A stretch of DNA of 64,000 nt from Chryseobacterium phosphatilyticum (GTDB lineage: Bacteria > Bacteroidota > Bacteroidia > Flavobacteriales > Weeksellaceae). A program made the position numbers and the translations under genes. Within the stretch, counting starts at the first letter, position 1; each line of letters starts with the position of its first letter. Below are positions 43,794-52,649 of this stretch, one piece after another. The notes beneath the pieces were generated by a model that saw only the letters and a list, made by a program, of their open reading frames with translations, searched no databases and was not told the DNA's origin. The stretch is from NCBI RefSeq assembly GCF_002899825.2, contig NZ_PPED02000002.1:813631-877630 (forward strand). Direction: 5' to 3'.

Positions 43794-45104
43794 ATGCAAA
43801 ATGTAACATCCAAACCATCTGCACCCATTCCATCAGAAAGAAAAAATTATTTCTTTCCTCTTGTTTTGGTAACCAGTCTTTTCTTCTTCTGGGGCTTTGT
43901 CCATAATTTGGATCCTGTGCTTATACCTCATTTGCGGAAAGCATTTCAATTGACCGACCTGGAATCTTCTCTTGTTGATTTTTCTATATTTATAGCTTAT
44001 TTTCTGATGGCGATTCCAGCAGGAATTATCATGAGAAAGTACGGCTACAAAAGCGGAATTATATTGGGGTTGTGCCTTTTTGCTTTGGGAGCTTTACTTT
44101 TCATTCCTGCCGCTAATACAAGAATGTATATTTTCTTTTTAGGGGCTCTCTTTATTATTGCTTGTGGGCTTACATTTTTAGAAACTGCGGCTAATCCTTA
44201 TGTAACCATATTGGGGCCATCTGAAACTGCGACACGCAGACTTAATTTCTCACAATCTTTCAATGGGCTTGCAGCATTTATAGCGCCTATTATAGGAGGG
44301 AAATACATATTGAACGAGCAATCATTTACAGATGCGCAGATCAAGGCTCTTTCTACACAGGATTTGGAAATGTATATTACTCAGGAATCTGCCAGCGTAA
44401 AAGGACCTTATCTTATATTAGGAATAATCATTATAGTGGTCATGTTATCGTTTGTTTTTACCAGATTACCGGATATAAAACATGAAGATGATGGCCATAC
44501 ATCCACAATTTCCAATGTCTGGAAACATAAGCATTTAAGATGGGCTGTTGTTGCTCAGTTTTTTTACGTCGGAGCACAGGTTTGTGTACTTAGCTTTTTT
44601 ATTCGTTTCATCGTTGTTTCAGCAGGAATTACAGAAAAGAATGCTGCATTTTATTCAGGATTGGCAGGGCTGGCTTTTATGGTGGGACGTTTTGCAGGAA
44701 CCTTTTTTATGAAGTTCATGAAACCCAATAAATTACTGATGATATATGCTGTACTAAGCTTACTATTGACTTTAGTTGCCATATTTGGGGCAGGAAATAT
44801 TACCATTTATGCATTAATAGGAGTTGCTTTTTTTATGTCTATTATGTTTCCTACTATTTTCTCTCTGGGGATTTCAGGCTTGGGAAAAGATACCAAAATA
44901 GCTTCCTCACTTATCGTCATGTCTATTGTAGGCGGAGCTGTTTTACCATTGGGACTGGGCTATATTTCTGATCTTACGCAAAATATACAATATGGTTATA
45001 TTGTACCCTTGATCTGTTTTGTAGTCGTGTTTGCATTCGGGATGTCCGGCTGGAAACCTGTTGATGAATCTTCAGAAAATATTCAAAAAAACCATGAAAA
45101 ATAA
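43794..45104 (+). CDS. fucP: L-fucose permease (FucP-like MFS transporter)
   Basis: 436-residue major-facilitator protein with twelve predicted helices, of the FHS/FucP group (LVTSLFFFWGFVHNLDPVLIPHLRK; the E. coli protein has the same FFLWGxANxLNDxLIPxF pattern). Imports L-fucose with protons. The central HEDDGHTSTISNVWKH loop is cytoplasmic. Its 3' end overlaps the next gene by 11 bases. The surrounding catabolic genes fix the substrate as L-fucose with good confidence. Confidence 0.9.
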   Translation: MQNVTSKPSAPIPSERKNYFFPLVLVTSLFFFWGFVHNLDPVLIPHLRKAFQLTDLESSLVDFSIFIAYFLMAIPAGIIMRKYGYKSGIILGLCLFALGALLFIPAANTRMYIFFLGALFIIACGLTFLETAANPYVTILGPSETATRRLNFSQSFNGLAAFIAPIIGGKYILNEQSFTDAQIKALSTQDLEMYITQESASVKGPYLILGIIIIVVMLSFVFTRLPDIKHEDDGHTSTISNVWKHKHLRWAVVAQFFYVGAQVCVLSFFIRFIVVSAGITEKNAAFYSGLAGLAFMVGRFAGTFFMKFMKPNKLLMIYAVLSLLLTLVAIFGAGNITIYALIGVAFFMSIMFPTIFSLGISGLGKDTKIASSLIVMSIVGGAVLPLGLGYISDLTQNIQYGYIVPLICFVVVFAFGMSGWKPVDESSENIQKNHEK

Positions 45105-46731
45105 AGTTTTAAAAATTAACCCGAAAGATAATGTTCTGGTTGCATTGCAGGATATAAGCATTAGTGAGAAAGTATTGTTTGAAGAACAAGAATATATGGT
45201 TTTGGAAAAGATACCAGCCAAACATAAATTTTTTATACAGGATCTTCCCTTGGGAAGCGATATTTTGATGTACGGAGTATTAGTAGGAAAGACACAAGTG
45301 GAGGTGAAAAAAGGAGAACGAATGACTGTAGAAAATACAAAACATGCTGCAGAATCCTATACTTACAGGAGGGTTGACTATCATTGGAAAGCTCCGGATT
45401 CTTCTAAATTTAAAAATAGAACATTTGAAGGATATCATCGAAGCAACGGAGAAGTAGGAACTGCTAATTACTGGCTTTTTATACCAACTGTTTTTTGTGA
45501 AAACAGAAATCTTGACATCATTAAAGAAGCACTTCATAATGAACTGGGATATGCAGCAGGAGATAAGTATAAAGAATATACCCATCATTTGCTGCAAGCT
45601 TTTCAGAAAGGAGAAAAATTAGAGGATATTTCTTTAGCTCCGGTGATAGAAACTAAAAAGAGAATTTTTAAAAATATTGATGGAATTAAATTTTTGAATC
45701 ACACCGGAGGTTGCGGAGGTACAAGACAGGATTCTGCTTTGTTGAGTAAATTACTGGCGGCCTATGCAGATCATCCGAATGTAGCAGGAGTTACTGTTTT
45801 AAGTCTCGGCTGTCAGCATCTTCAGGTAGAGTATTTAAAAAAAGATATTCAGGAAAGAAACCCTGATTTTGATAAACCTTTTTTGGTATTTGAACAACAA
45901 GGAGCGCAAAGTGAAGAGATTTTAATTAAACAAGCTATTCATGATACTTTTATCAGATTGATTGAAATGAATAAGATGGAACGTAAGCCTGCAGGCTTGG
46001 ATAAGCTGGTATTAGGTGTAAAATGTGGTGGAAGTGATGGCTTTAGCGGGATTTCTGCCAATCCGGCGGTGGGATATACTGCAGATTTACTGGTAAGTCT
46101 TGGAGGAAAGGTTTTGCTGGCAGAATTCCCTGAACTTTGTGGTGCTGAGCAGGAAATAATAGACAGATCAGTTAATAGAGAAACTGCAGAAAAATTTATC
46201 AGATTGATGACAGATTATGATGCGCTTGCTCATCAGGCTGGATCAGGTTTTTATATGAATCCTTCACCCGGAAATATTAAAGATGGCCTGATTACAGATG
46301 CCATAAAATCTTTGGGGGCAGCCAGAAAAGGAGGATATTCTCCTGTTGCCGATGTTCTGGATTATACTGAAAAAGCAACTCAATCCGGACTGAGTCTGGT
46401 ATGTACTCCGGGAAATGATGTAGAAGCAACGACCGGAAAAGCTGCTGCTGGAGCCACTTTAATATTATTTACTACAGGATTGGGAACTCCCACAGGGAAT
46501 CCGGTCTGTCCCACTATAAAAGTGGCCACCAATTCAGCATTAGCAGTAAGAATGTCTGATATTATTGATATTGATACCGGGCCAATCATAGCAGGTGAAA
46601 AAACAATTGCAGAAATGGGAGAAGATATATTGAACTATTGTATAGAAGCAGCAAGCGGAAGAATATTACCAAAAGCAGTTATGCTAAATCAGGATGATTT
46701 TATTCCCTGGAGAAAAGGAGTGAGTTTATAA
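45094..46731 (+). CDS. UxaA-family dehydratase, probable L-fuconate dehydratase
   Basis: 545 residues from ATG 45094 (MKNKVLKINPKDNVLVALQD); the frame is open 21 codons earlier, within fucP. An N-terminal SAF domain and a UxaA catalytic region follow, with HTGGCGGTRQDSALL, SLGCQHLQVEYLKK and LVLGVKCGGSDGFSGISANP. The family dehydrates altronate or galactarate. In this operon it stands where an L-fuconate dehydratase of the enolase superfamily is expected, and none is present, so it most likely dehydrates L-fuconate. The Campylobacter jejuni fucose locus uses a UxaA-type gene in the same way. Confidence 0.85.
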   Translation: MKNKVLKINPKDNVLVALQDISISEKVLFEEQEYMVLEKIPAKHKFFIQDLPLGSDILMYGVLVGKTQVEVKKGERMTVENTKHAAESYTYRRVDYHWKAPDSSKFKNRTFEGYHRSNGEVGTANYWLFIPTVFCENRNLDIIKEALHNELGYAAGDKYKEYTHHLLQAFQKGEKLEDISLAPVIETKKRIFKNIDGIKFLNHTGGCGGTRQDSALLSKLLAAYADHPNVAGVTVLSLGCQHLQVEYLKKDIQERNPDFDKPFLVFEQQGAQSEEILIKQAIHDTFIRLIEMNKMERKPAGLDKLVLGVKCGGSDGFSGISANPAVGYTADLLVSLGGKVLLAEFPELCGAEQEIIDRSVNRETAEKFIRLMTDYDALAHQAGSGFYMNPSPGNIKDGLITDAIKSLGAARKGGYSPVADVLDYTEKATQSGLSLVCTPGNDVEATTGKAAAGATLILFTTGLGTPTGNPVCPTIKVATNSALAVRMSDIIDIDTGPIIAGEKTIAEMGEDILNYCIEAASGRILPKAVMLNQDDFIPWRKGVSL

Positions 46732-46746
46732 TTAAAAATAGATAGA

Positions 46747-47511
46747 ATGTTTTCATTAAAAAATAAAAAAGCAGTTGTTACCGGAGGCGGAAGTGGAATA
46801 GGAAAAGCCATTTCCGAATTGTTTGCCGAGCAGGGGGCAGAAGTTCACATTTTGGAAGTCAATGAAGCGAATGGTGATGAGGTTTTATCCAGTATAAAGA
46901 CAAGCGGTGGAAAAGCTTATATTCATTCTTGTGACGTGTCTGATCATCAGCAGGTAAAAAGTATATTTACCCATATCGGAGCTTTGCATATCCTTGTAAA
47001 CAATGCAGGCATAGCTCATGTGGGGAAAGCCGACACAACTTCTGAAGAGGATTTTGACAAAATAGTTTCTGTGAATATAAAAGGGGTATACAATTGTCTG
47101 CATGCAGCTATTCTACATTTGAAAGAATCAGGGAACGGAGTCATACTTAACCTGGCCTCTATCGCAGCTTTAGTAGGGATTCCTGACAGATTTGCCTACA
47201 GTACGGCAAAAGGAGCAGTAAAAGCGATGACGATGAGCGTAGCCAAAGATTACATTCATGATAATATCCGGTGTAATTCTATTTCTCCTGCAAGAGTGCA
47301 TACCCCTTTTGTAGACGGATTTTTACAGAAAAATTATCCGGAAAGGGTAGAAGAGATGTTTCAGAATCTTTCTAAAACACAACCGATTGGAAGAATGGCT
47401 TCTCCAAAAGAAATTGCTGCATTAGCATTATATTTATGTAGTGATGAAGCGTCTTTTATTACAGGATGTGATTATCCGATTGATGGAGGCTTTACGACTT
47501 TAAATAATTAA
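46747..47511 (+). CDS. SDR, probable 2-keto-3-deoxy-L-fuconate dehydrogenase
   Basis: 254-residue short-chain dehydrogenase with a full set of motifs: TGGGSGIGKAISELFAEQG for NAD, NNAG, Ser138, Tyr151 and Lys155 (YSTAKGAVKAM). It should oxidise the 4-hydroxyl of 2-keto-3-deoxy-L-fuconate to the 2,4-diketo acid, the substrate of the next enzyme. It starts 15 bases after the dehydratase gene. Which of the two SDRs in the operon does which step is inferred from order and from resemblance to the known pathway. Confidence 0.83.
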   Translation: MFSLKNKKAVVTGGGSGIGKAISELFAEQGAEVHILEVNEANGDEVLSSIKTSGGKAYIHSCDVSDHQQVKSIFTHIGALHILVNNAGIAHVGKADTTSEEDFDKIVSVNIKGVYNCLHAAILHLKESGNGVILNLASIAALVGIPDRFAYSTAKGAVKAMTMSVAKDYIHDNIRCNSISPARVHTPFVDGFLQKNYPERVEEMFQNLSKTQPIGRMASPKEIAALALYLCSDEASFITGCDYPIDGGFTTLNN

Positions 47512-47554
47512 AATGAGGATACAATAATTTAAGAAATTAAACCAATAAATTGAT

Positions 47555-48406
47555 ATGAAATTAATAAGATACGGAACAGAGGGCCAGGAGAAGCCGGGGG
47601 TTATTATAAATGAAAAATATTATGATGTTTCTCATCTCGTTGATGAGTATAATGAAAATTTTTTCTCCGGTACTGCTATAGAAGAATTAAAACAAAAAAT
47701 TGCAGCAGGAGGGCTTCCTGAAATTGATAAGAAGGTAAGATTAGGAGCGCCCCTGGCGAGGCCGTCAAAGATTGTTTGTATCGGACTTAATTATAAAGAT
47801 CATGCTGCAGAAACCAATATGCCTATCCCTACAGAACCTATTTTATTTTTTAAAGCAACTTCAGCAATAGCAGGTCCGAATGATGATGTGATCATTCCCA
47901 AAAACAGTACAAAAACAGATTGGGAAGTAGAGCTGGCCATTATAATCGGGAAAAAGGCAAGCTATGTGGAGCGTGAAAATGCTTTTGACCACATTGCGGG
48001 TTATGCCTTGCACAATGACTATAGTGAAAGAGCTTTTCAGATTGAAAGAAACGGACAGTGGGTAAAAGGGAAAAGTGCTGACACTTTCGCACCCATAGGG
48101 CCTTTTATTATTACAAAAGATGAAATCGAAGATGTTAATAATCTCAACCTTTGGCTAAAGGTCAATGATAAAATGATGCAAAACGGAAACACATCCAACT
48201 TTATTTTTGATGTAGCTTATATTGTCAGTTACATCAGTCAGTTTATGACCTTATTACCGGGAGATATTATCTCTACAGGTACTCCAGCCGGAGTCGGGAT
48301 GGGGCAAAAACCGGAAGCATGGTATTTGCAGCCAGGTGATGTGGTAGAATTAGGTATTGAAGGACTGGGAACTAGTAAGCAGAATGTAAAAGCCTATCCT
48401 TTATGA
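47555..48406 (+). CDS. FAH-family hydrolase, probable 2,4-diketo-3-deoxy-L-fuconate hydrolase
   Basis: 283-residue fumarylacetoacetate-hydrolase-fold enzyme. The N-terminal domain (LIRYGTEGQEKPGVIINEKY) is followed by the catalytic domain, with IVCIGLNYKDHAAETNMPIP, TDWEVELAIIIGKKA (metal ligands), KSADTFAPIGPFI and STGTPAGVGMG. It cleaves the diketo acid to pyruvate and L-lactate, which explains the presence of lutABC. It overlaps the next gene by 4 bases (ATGA). Confidence 0.87.
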   Translation: MKLIRYGTEGQEKPGVIINEKYYDVSHLVDEYNENFFSGTAIEELKQKIAAGGLPEIDKKVRLGAPLARPSKIVCIGLNYKDHAAETNMPIPTEPILFFKATSAIAGPNDDVIIPKNSTKTDWEVELAIIIGKKASYVERENAFDHIAGYALHNDYSERAFQIERNGQWVKGKSADTFAPIGPFIITKDEIEDVNNLNLWLKVNDKMMQNGNTSNFIFDVAYIVSYISQFMTLLPGDIISTGTPAGVGMGQKPEAWYLQPGDVVELGIEGLGTSKQNVKAYPL

Positions 48407-48732
48407 AAAAATATGCACTGGCTTTGGATCTTAAAGATGACAAACATCTGATTCGTGAATACGAAGAATATCACAAGAAAGTATGGCCGGAAGTTCTGAG
48501 CAGTATAAAGGCTTCAGGAGTTTTGAATATGGAAATTTACCGGACAGGAAATCGCCTTTTTATGATCATGGAAGTTGATGATAATTTTTCCTTTGTAATG
48601 AAAGCAAAAGCCGACGAAGCGAATCCTGAAGTCAAGGATTGGGAAACTTTAATGTGGAAATATCAACAGGCATTACCCCATTCTCAGCCGGGAGAAAAGT
48701 GGATCATTATGGATAAAATTTTTAGTTTGTAA
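48403..48732 (+). CDS. L-fucose mutarotase (RhaM-like)
   Basis: 109-residue member of the L-rhamnose mutarotase family (HKKVWPEVLSSIKASGVLNM, IYRTGNRLFMIMEVDD, WETLMWKYQQALPHSQPGEK). In this operon it should interconvert the alpha and beta anomers of L-fucose for the dehydrogenase. The His and Tyr/Trp residues of the family active site are present. It overlaps the FAH gene by 4 bases and precedes the lactonase gene by 3 bases, so it sits in tight translational coupling. Confidence 0.88.
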   Translation: MKKYALALDLKDDKHLIREYEEYHKKVWPEVLSSIKASGVLNMEIYRTGNRLFMIMEVDDNFSFVMKAKADEANPEVKDWETLMWKYQQALPHSQPGEKWIIMDKIFSL

Positions 48733-48735
48733 TAA

Positions 48736-49557
48736 ATGATTGATGCACACGTACATTTTTGGAAATATGATGAGATTCGGGATTCCTGGATTGATAATAG
48801 CATGTCTGCCATCCGAAAGGATTTTCTACCTTCAGATATTGAACGAATATTGGTGGATAATACTATCTCAGGAATAGTAGCGGTTCAGGCAGATCAAAGT
48901 TTAGAGGAAACACAATTTTTACTGGAACTGGCAGAAAAATATCCTGAAATCCTTGGAATAGTAGGTTGGATTGATTTTTTGAGTGATAATTTTGAAGATC
49001 AATTACAGACATTTAAAGAAAATCCTAAAATGAAGGGTTGGCGGCATATTGTTCAGACTGAACCTCAGGGCTTTCTTACTCATCCTCAATTTGTAAAGGC
49101 TGTCAAAAAATTGCAGCTTCATGGATATGCATATGATATTTTAATTTATCATTCTCAAATGGATGAAGCAATTCGCTTTGTACGGCAACTTCAGGATCAG
49201 AAACTGATTCTGGATCATCTGGGAAAACCGGATGTGAAAAATCTGGAGATTGATGGCTGGAAAAAAAATATTTCTGCATTGGCACAATCAGAGAATGTGT
49301 ATTGTAAGCTTTCCGGATTAGTCACTGAAACCGAACGGGGAAAATGGTCAAAAGAAATGCTGAAACCTTATCTGGATGTCATATTTAAATATTTTGGAAC
49401 ATCCAGAGTTTTGTTTGGAAGTGATTGGCCGGTCATGCTTTTGAATACCAATTATTCTGAATGGCTACAATTTGTAAAAGATTATATTCAACAATTTAGC
49501 AAAGAAGAGCAACACCAGATTCTTGAAAGAAATGCTGTTCATGTTTATAATTTATAA
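48736..49557 (+). CDS. Amidohydrolase-family L-fuconolactonase
   Basis: 273-residue TIM-barrel hydrolase of the amidohydrolase_2 group. The HxH metal motif is in MIDAHVHFWKYDE; a Lys/His region follows (LILDHLGKPDVK), and SDWPVMLL holds the last Asp. These match the L-fuconolactonase family. It opens the L-fucono-lactone made by the dehydrogenase to L-fuconate. It lies 3 bases from both neighbours. Confidence 0.88.
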   Translation: MIDAHVHFWKYDEIRDSWIDNSMSAIRKDFLPSDIERILVDNTISGIVAVQADQSLEETQFLLELAEKYPEILGIVGWIDFLSDNFEDQLQTFKENPKMKGWRHIVQTEPQGFLTHPQFVKAVKKLQLHGYAYDILIYHSQMDEAIRFVRQLQDQKLILDHLGKPDVKNLEIDGWKKNISALAQSENVYCKLSGLVTETERGKWSKEMLKPYLDVIFKYFGTSRVLFGSDWPVMLLNTNYSEWLQFVKDYIQQFSKEEQHQILERNAVHVYNL

Positions 49558-49560
49558 CCT

Positions 49561-50340
49561 ATGGATTTACAACTCGAAAATAAAATCATAATAGTAAGCG
49601 GTGGTGCCAAAGGCATTGGAGAAGGTATTGTAAAAGTATTGGCAAGAGAAAAGGCTATTCCTGTTATTGTAGGCAGAAATGCTACGGATAATCAGGAACT
49701 GATCAATATTCTGGCTTCAGAAAATCTTACTGCTCATCATGTAGTAGCTGAACTTACTGAACCTGAAGAATGTAGAAAAGTGATTGATGAGGTCATGACA
49801 AAATTTAACAGGATTAATGGTCTTGTGAATAACGCCGGCGAAAATGATGGAACCGGATTGGAACATGGAAGCTATGAAACATTCATGCAGTCCTTACATA
49901 AAAACCTTGTTCATTATTATCTTTTGGCTCAATATGCTCTGCCGGCTCTGAAACTTAGCAGAGGAAATATAGTTAATATTGGAAGCAAAACAGCAGAAAC
50001 AGGGCAGGGAGGAACCTCCGGGTATGCTGCAGCCAATGGAGGAAGAAATGCATTAACCAGAGAATGGGCTGTAGAACTATTGCCTTATCGGATTCGTGTA
50101 AATGCTGTCATTGCTTCGGAAGCCTACACACCCTTATATGAGAAATGGATCAATACTTTTGATGACCCACAGGCAAAGCTTAAAACAATAACAGATAAAA
50201 TTCCCTTTGAAAAAAGAATGACTAAAACCGAAGAAATAGCCAATATGGTGGCCTTTTTACTTTCGGATAAGTCCAGTCATACAACAGGCCAGCTTATCCA
50301 TGTGGATGGTGGCTATGTGCATCTGGACAGAGCTTTATAA
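49561..50340 (+). CDS. SDR, probable L-fucose dehydrogenase with Asn in place of the catalytic Lys
   Basis: 259-residue short-chain dehydrogenase, last gene of the operon. NAD-binding VSGGAKGIGEGIVKVLARE, NNAG, Ser142 and Tyr155 are all present, but the motif YxxxK reads YAAAN: Asn159 stands where Lys is expected (Ser142-Tyr155 spacing is the normal 13). By elimination it is the L-fucose 1-dehydrogenase that begins the pathway. The Asn is read directly from the codon AAT; whether another residue replaces the Lys or the enzyme is slow cannot be told. It starts 3 bases after the lactonase gene. Confidence 0.8.
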   Translation: MDLQLENKIIIVSGGAKGIGEGIVKVLAREKAIPVIVGRNATDNQELINILASENLTAHHVVAELTEPEECRKVIDEVMTKFNRINGLVNNAGENDGTGLEHGSYETFMQSLHKNLVHYYLLAQYALPALKLSRGNIVNIGSKTAETGQGGTSGYAAANGGRNALTREWAVELLPYRIRVNAVIASEAYTPLYEKWINTFDDPQAKLKTITDKIPFEKRMTKTEEIANMVAFLLSDKSSHTTGQLIHVDGGYVHLDRAL

Positions 50341-50384
50341 AAAAACACATTTTATCATATTAGCATTTATTTTTTCAGAGGAAT

Positions 50385-50410
50385 GGCTGTCCCAATACTA
50401 AGGGACAGCC
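50385..50410 (+). terminator. Hairpin at the end of the fucose operon
   Basis: GGCTGTCCC (50385-50393) pairs with GGGACAGCC (50402-50410). The following T run is weak, so it is only a probable terminator; it lies between converging genes. Confidence 0.65.
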
Positions 50411-50415
50411 TATTG

Positions 50416-50964
50416 TTACAATTCAGCGATTTTTTTAAATAGTTCCGGATAATAGGTTACCAGCCCTTTTTGGTCAACCAGAACATTGGCTTTAAAATCA
50501 TTTTGAAGATTTTCATAAAGATATTCATTGATGTTTTTTCGGGTATACTGTTGTTGTACAGGTTTAATATGTTGGTTCAGAATATCAATATAAATAACAT
50601 CTATTTTCCTTGACGTATTTTCGGGTAATTGTAAATTATTGACTGGTAATGTATTGGTAAAAGGAGTTAATGAAATATCTATAAATTTAAAATTTTTAAA
50701 ATCTTCATTGATTACATTATTGATTTCCCATTCATCATAAAGCTTTCTTCCAGCCATCTTGCTTTTTACGGTATTGATCTCTGATTCAATCTGAAATTCC
50801 AGAATATTCCATTCTTTATCGATGATGAGCTTGTAATCTACTGAATATATTTGGTTCTGATAACACCCTATAATTTTTGATTCCACAGTATAGTTTTCAT
50901 GCTCCCGGAGCGTAAAATATTCTAGAGACTGATATGTTATTCCCTGCCAGATCAGTGTTTTCAT
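50416..50964 (-). CDS. Putative glycolipid-binding-domain protein
   Basis: 182-residue protein that matches the putative glycolipid-binding family over its length: the key stretch FIDISLTPFTNTLPVNNLQL, QQYTR, and a C-terminal LVDQKGLVTYYPELFKKI. No signal peptide. The name of the family rests on structural work with a few members; the role in bacteria is unclear. It is on the same strand as, and 30 bases after, the Crp-like gene, which may regulate it. Confidence 0.75.
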   Translation of the reverse strand: MKTLIWQGITYQSLEYFTLREHENYTVESKIIGCYQNQIYSVDYKLIIDKEWNILEFQIESEINTVKSKMAGRKLYDEWEINNVINEDFKNFKFIDISLTPFTNTLPVNNLQLPENTSRKIDVIYIDILNQHIKPVQQQYTRKNINEYLYENLQNDFKANVLVDQKGLVTYYPELFKKIAEL

Positions 50965-50994
50965 TTTATAATAGATTTTTATGGTTATATTGGT

Positions 50995-51567
50995 TTATTG
51001 AGAGACTCTGCGTTTTCTGATTCTGCTTAACGTTTCTCTTGCTACTCCAAGAAATGAGGCAAGCTGGGAAAGTGATACACGCTGAAGTATTTCAGGATAT
51101 GCATTTTCAAGATATTCTAATCTTTCCTGCGCAGTATATAATTTGAAAAGATTGGAAAACTCTTCCTGTTTTAAAGCAAATCGGCGGATACAATGACGTC
51201 CCAGAGCTTCTATTTCAGGAGACTGTTTTGCCGTTTCAAATAATTTTTCCTTATCAAAAATAAAAGCGTCCAATGGTTCACAAGCTAGAATATTGAATTC
51301 TGATTTTTGTCCACTTCCAAAGCTGCTGATATTGGTGGTGATTTCGTCTTCAAAGAAAAATCCTGTATTTTTTTGAATGCCCTCTATTTCATAAAAGCTT
51401 TTGCAAAAGCCCTTGTCAATGTAGAATAAGGAAGAACAAACCTCTCCCTCTTTTACCATCAATTCATTTTTTTTGTATGATCTTTTAGAAAGAACAGGTT
51501 GTAATAACACCCAGCTTTCATCAGAAAAAAGAGCTAGAGACCGGATGTATTTAAGAAGGTTTTCCAT
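50995..51567 (-). CDS. Crp/Fnr-family transcription regulator
   Basis: 190-residue regulator. An N-terminal cyclic-nucleotide-binding-type domain (VKEGEVCSSLFYIDKGFCKS) is joined to a short C-terminal winged helix with SLSQLASFLGVARETLSRIR as recognition helix. No Cys cluster of the FNR type is present, so it is not an oxygen sensor of that kind. Small Crp-like proteins of this length are common in Bacteroidota beside the genes they regulate; the glycolipid-binding-type gene directly downstream is the candidate. Confidence 0.88.
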   Translation of the reverse strand: MENLLKYIRSLALFSDESWVLLQPVLSKRSYKKNELMVKEGEVCSSLFYIDKGFCKSFYEIEGIQKNTGFFFEDEITTNISSFGSGQKSEFNILACEPLDAFIFDKEKLFETAKQSPEIEALGRHCIRRFALKQEEFSNLFKLYTAQERLEYLENAYPEILQRVSLSQLASFLGVARETLSRIRKRRVSQ

Positions 51568-51727
51568 GGATCAGATAATTTTTTTTAGCTTTAGGACAGG
51601 CCAAAGTACAATGGCTATTATCTTGAGCAAGGAGTATAGTAATCATCAAGTTTTTGGATTATACGAAATTAGTAAAATTACAACAGATTACAGCATTTTT
51701 TAGATTGGGCACTACGGGACAAATAGG

Positions 51728-51752
51728 GAAAAAGCGGTAGAAAACCGCTCTT
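51728..51752 (-). terminator. Terminator of the double-glycine peptide gene
   Basis: AGCGGT (51733-51738) pairs with ACCGCT (51744-51749); on the minus strand the stem is followed by a T tract. It lies 26 bases after the peptide gene stop. Confidence 0.7.
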
Positions 51753-51777
51753 TACTTATCTAAAAAATTTAATCATT

Positions 51778-52008
51778 TTACATGTAGACGCATCCACATC
51801 CTGTTTCCCATTCCTGACAGAGGCGTAATGGTTCATTACAGCCTATACCTCCGCCGCCACCTGTAACTCTGTAACAAGTACCATCACTGCAATAGTATGA
51901 GCCGGCTGTTGGAGGACAATTACCATCAAGGTCACATAATGCGTACGGTGTATCACCTCCGCTTATTAAAACAAGCTGGCTTCTTTTTAATCTTTTTAAA
52001 TTTTTCAT
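51778..52008 (-). CDS. Cys-rich peptide with double-glycine leader (bacteriocin-like)
   Basis: 76-residue precursor. The leader MKNLKRLKRSQLVLISGG has the shape of ComC-type leaders removed by C39-peptidase exporters, with cleavage expected after GG. The 58-residue core holds 8 cysteines (ALCD, GNCP, YYCS, GTCY, IGCN, RLCQ and a final TGCGCVYM) and a run of glycines. The family of 'bacteriocin-like' leader peptides is known across Chryseobacterium; no transporter, immunity gene or modifying enzyme is adjacent. Activity is not shown, and a non-antibiotic signalling or structural role is equally possible. Confidence 0.7.
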   Translation of the reverse strand: MKNLKRLKRSQLVLISGGDTPYALCDLDGNCPPTAGSYYCSDGTCYRVTGGGGGIGCNEPLRLCQEWETGCGCVYM

Positions 52009-52107
52009 AGTAATTTGTTTTAATTTGTTGATTACTAAGATATAAAATTATTAAGACACCTACAAGTGTTTTAATTTTGGAGGTATTTTGAATATTTAAG
52101 CCATTTT

Positions 52108-52644
52108 TTATTCCATATCCAATGTCATAAATAATGCAATTTCTTCAGAATTTTTGTACAATCTTGTATTGATCCCTGTAATATTAAATCCCATTCTTCT
52201 GTAGAATTGTATGGCGGGGTAGTTGGTATTCTGAGTTTCAAGCTCAATAACCCTACAGTTTAAATGTCTTGCTTCTTTTATCGCATTTTTAATCAGAAAT
52301 ATACCGGCTCCCTGTCTTCTGTATTTTTCATCAACCAGAATGTTTTCAATATAAAAGCTGTTGTTCCATACCCTTTGTTCACAGATAATCCATCCAATAA
52401 GGTTATCATCAACGTAGGCACCAAACGAGTGTCCTTTTTCAATAATGTTATTCAGATCTTTGAGGTCTTCATGGTTGGTTTTCCATAATTTGGTATAAGA
52501 CAAAGGTTTTTCTTTGATTACAAATTCAAAAGACCCGGAGAATTCAATAGAAGAGACTGTATAGATCCTGTCAGTATTATATCCATTGTGTCCCCAATTG
52601 AGAGAAGGGTTAGACGTGAGTTTTTGTAGTTTTTTTATTTCCAT
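52108..52644 (-). CDS. GNAT acetyltransferase
   Basis: 178-residue N-acetyltransferase of the GNAT fold. The acetyl-CoA site is in ILVDEKYRRQGAGIFLIKNA (R/QxxGxG/A), followed by ELETQNTNYPAIQFYRRMGF. The N-terminal region is short, so the substrate may be a small amine or an antibiotic-like compound. It is 5 bases before the VOC gene on the same strand in the reverse direction; the VOC gene comes first in the transcript. No further context. Confidence 0.82.
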   Translation of the reverse strand: MEIKKLQKLTSNPSLNWGHNGYNTDRIYTVSSIEFSGSFEFVIKEKPLSYTKLWKTNHEDLKDLNNIIEKGHSFGAYVDDNLIGWIICEQRVWNNSFYIENILVDEKYRRQGAGIFLIKNAIKEARHLNCRVIELETQNTNYPAIQFYRRMGFNITGINTRLYKNSEEIALFMTLDME

Positions 52645-52649
52645 ATATG

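Noticed and set aside
51473..51703. 76-codon plus-strand ORF over the 5' end of the Crp-like gene
   Set aside because: It lies opposite a clearly coding Crp/Fnr gene and its composition is that of an antisense frame; no promoter or family similarity.
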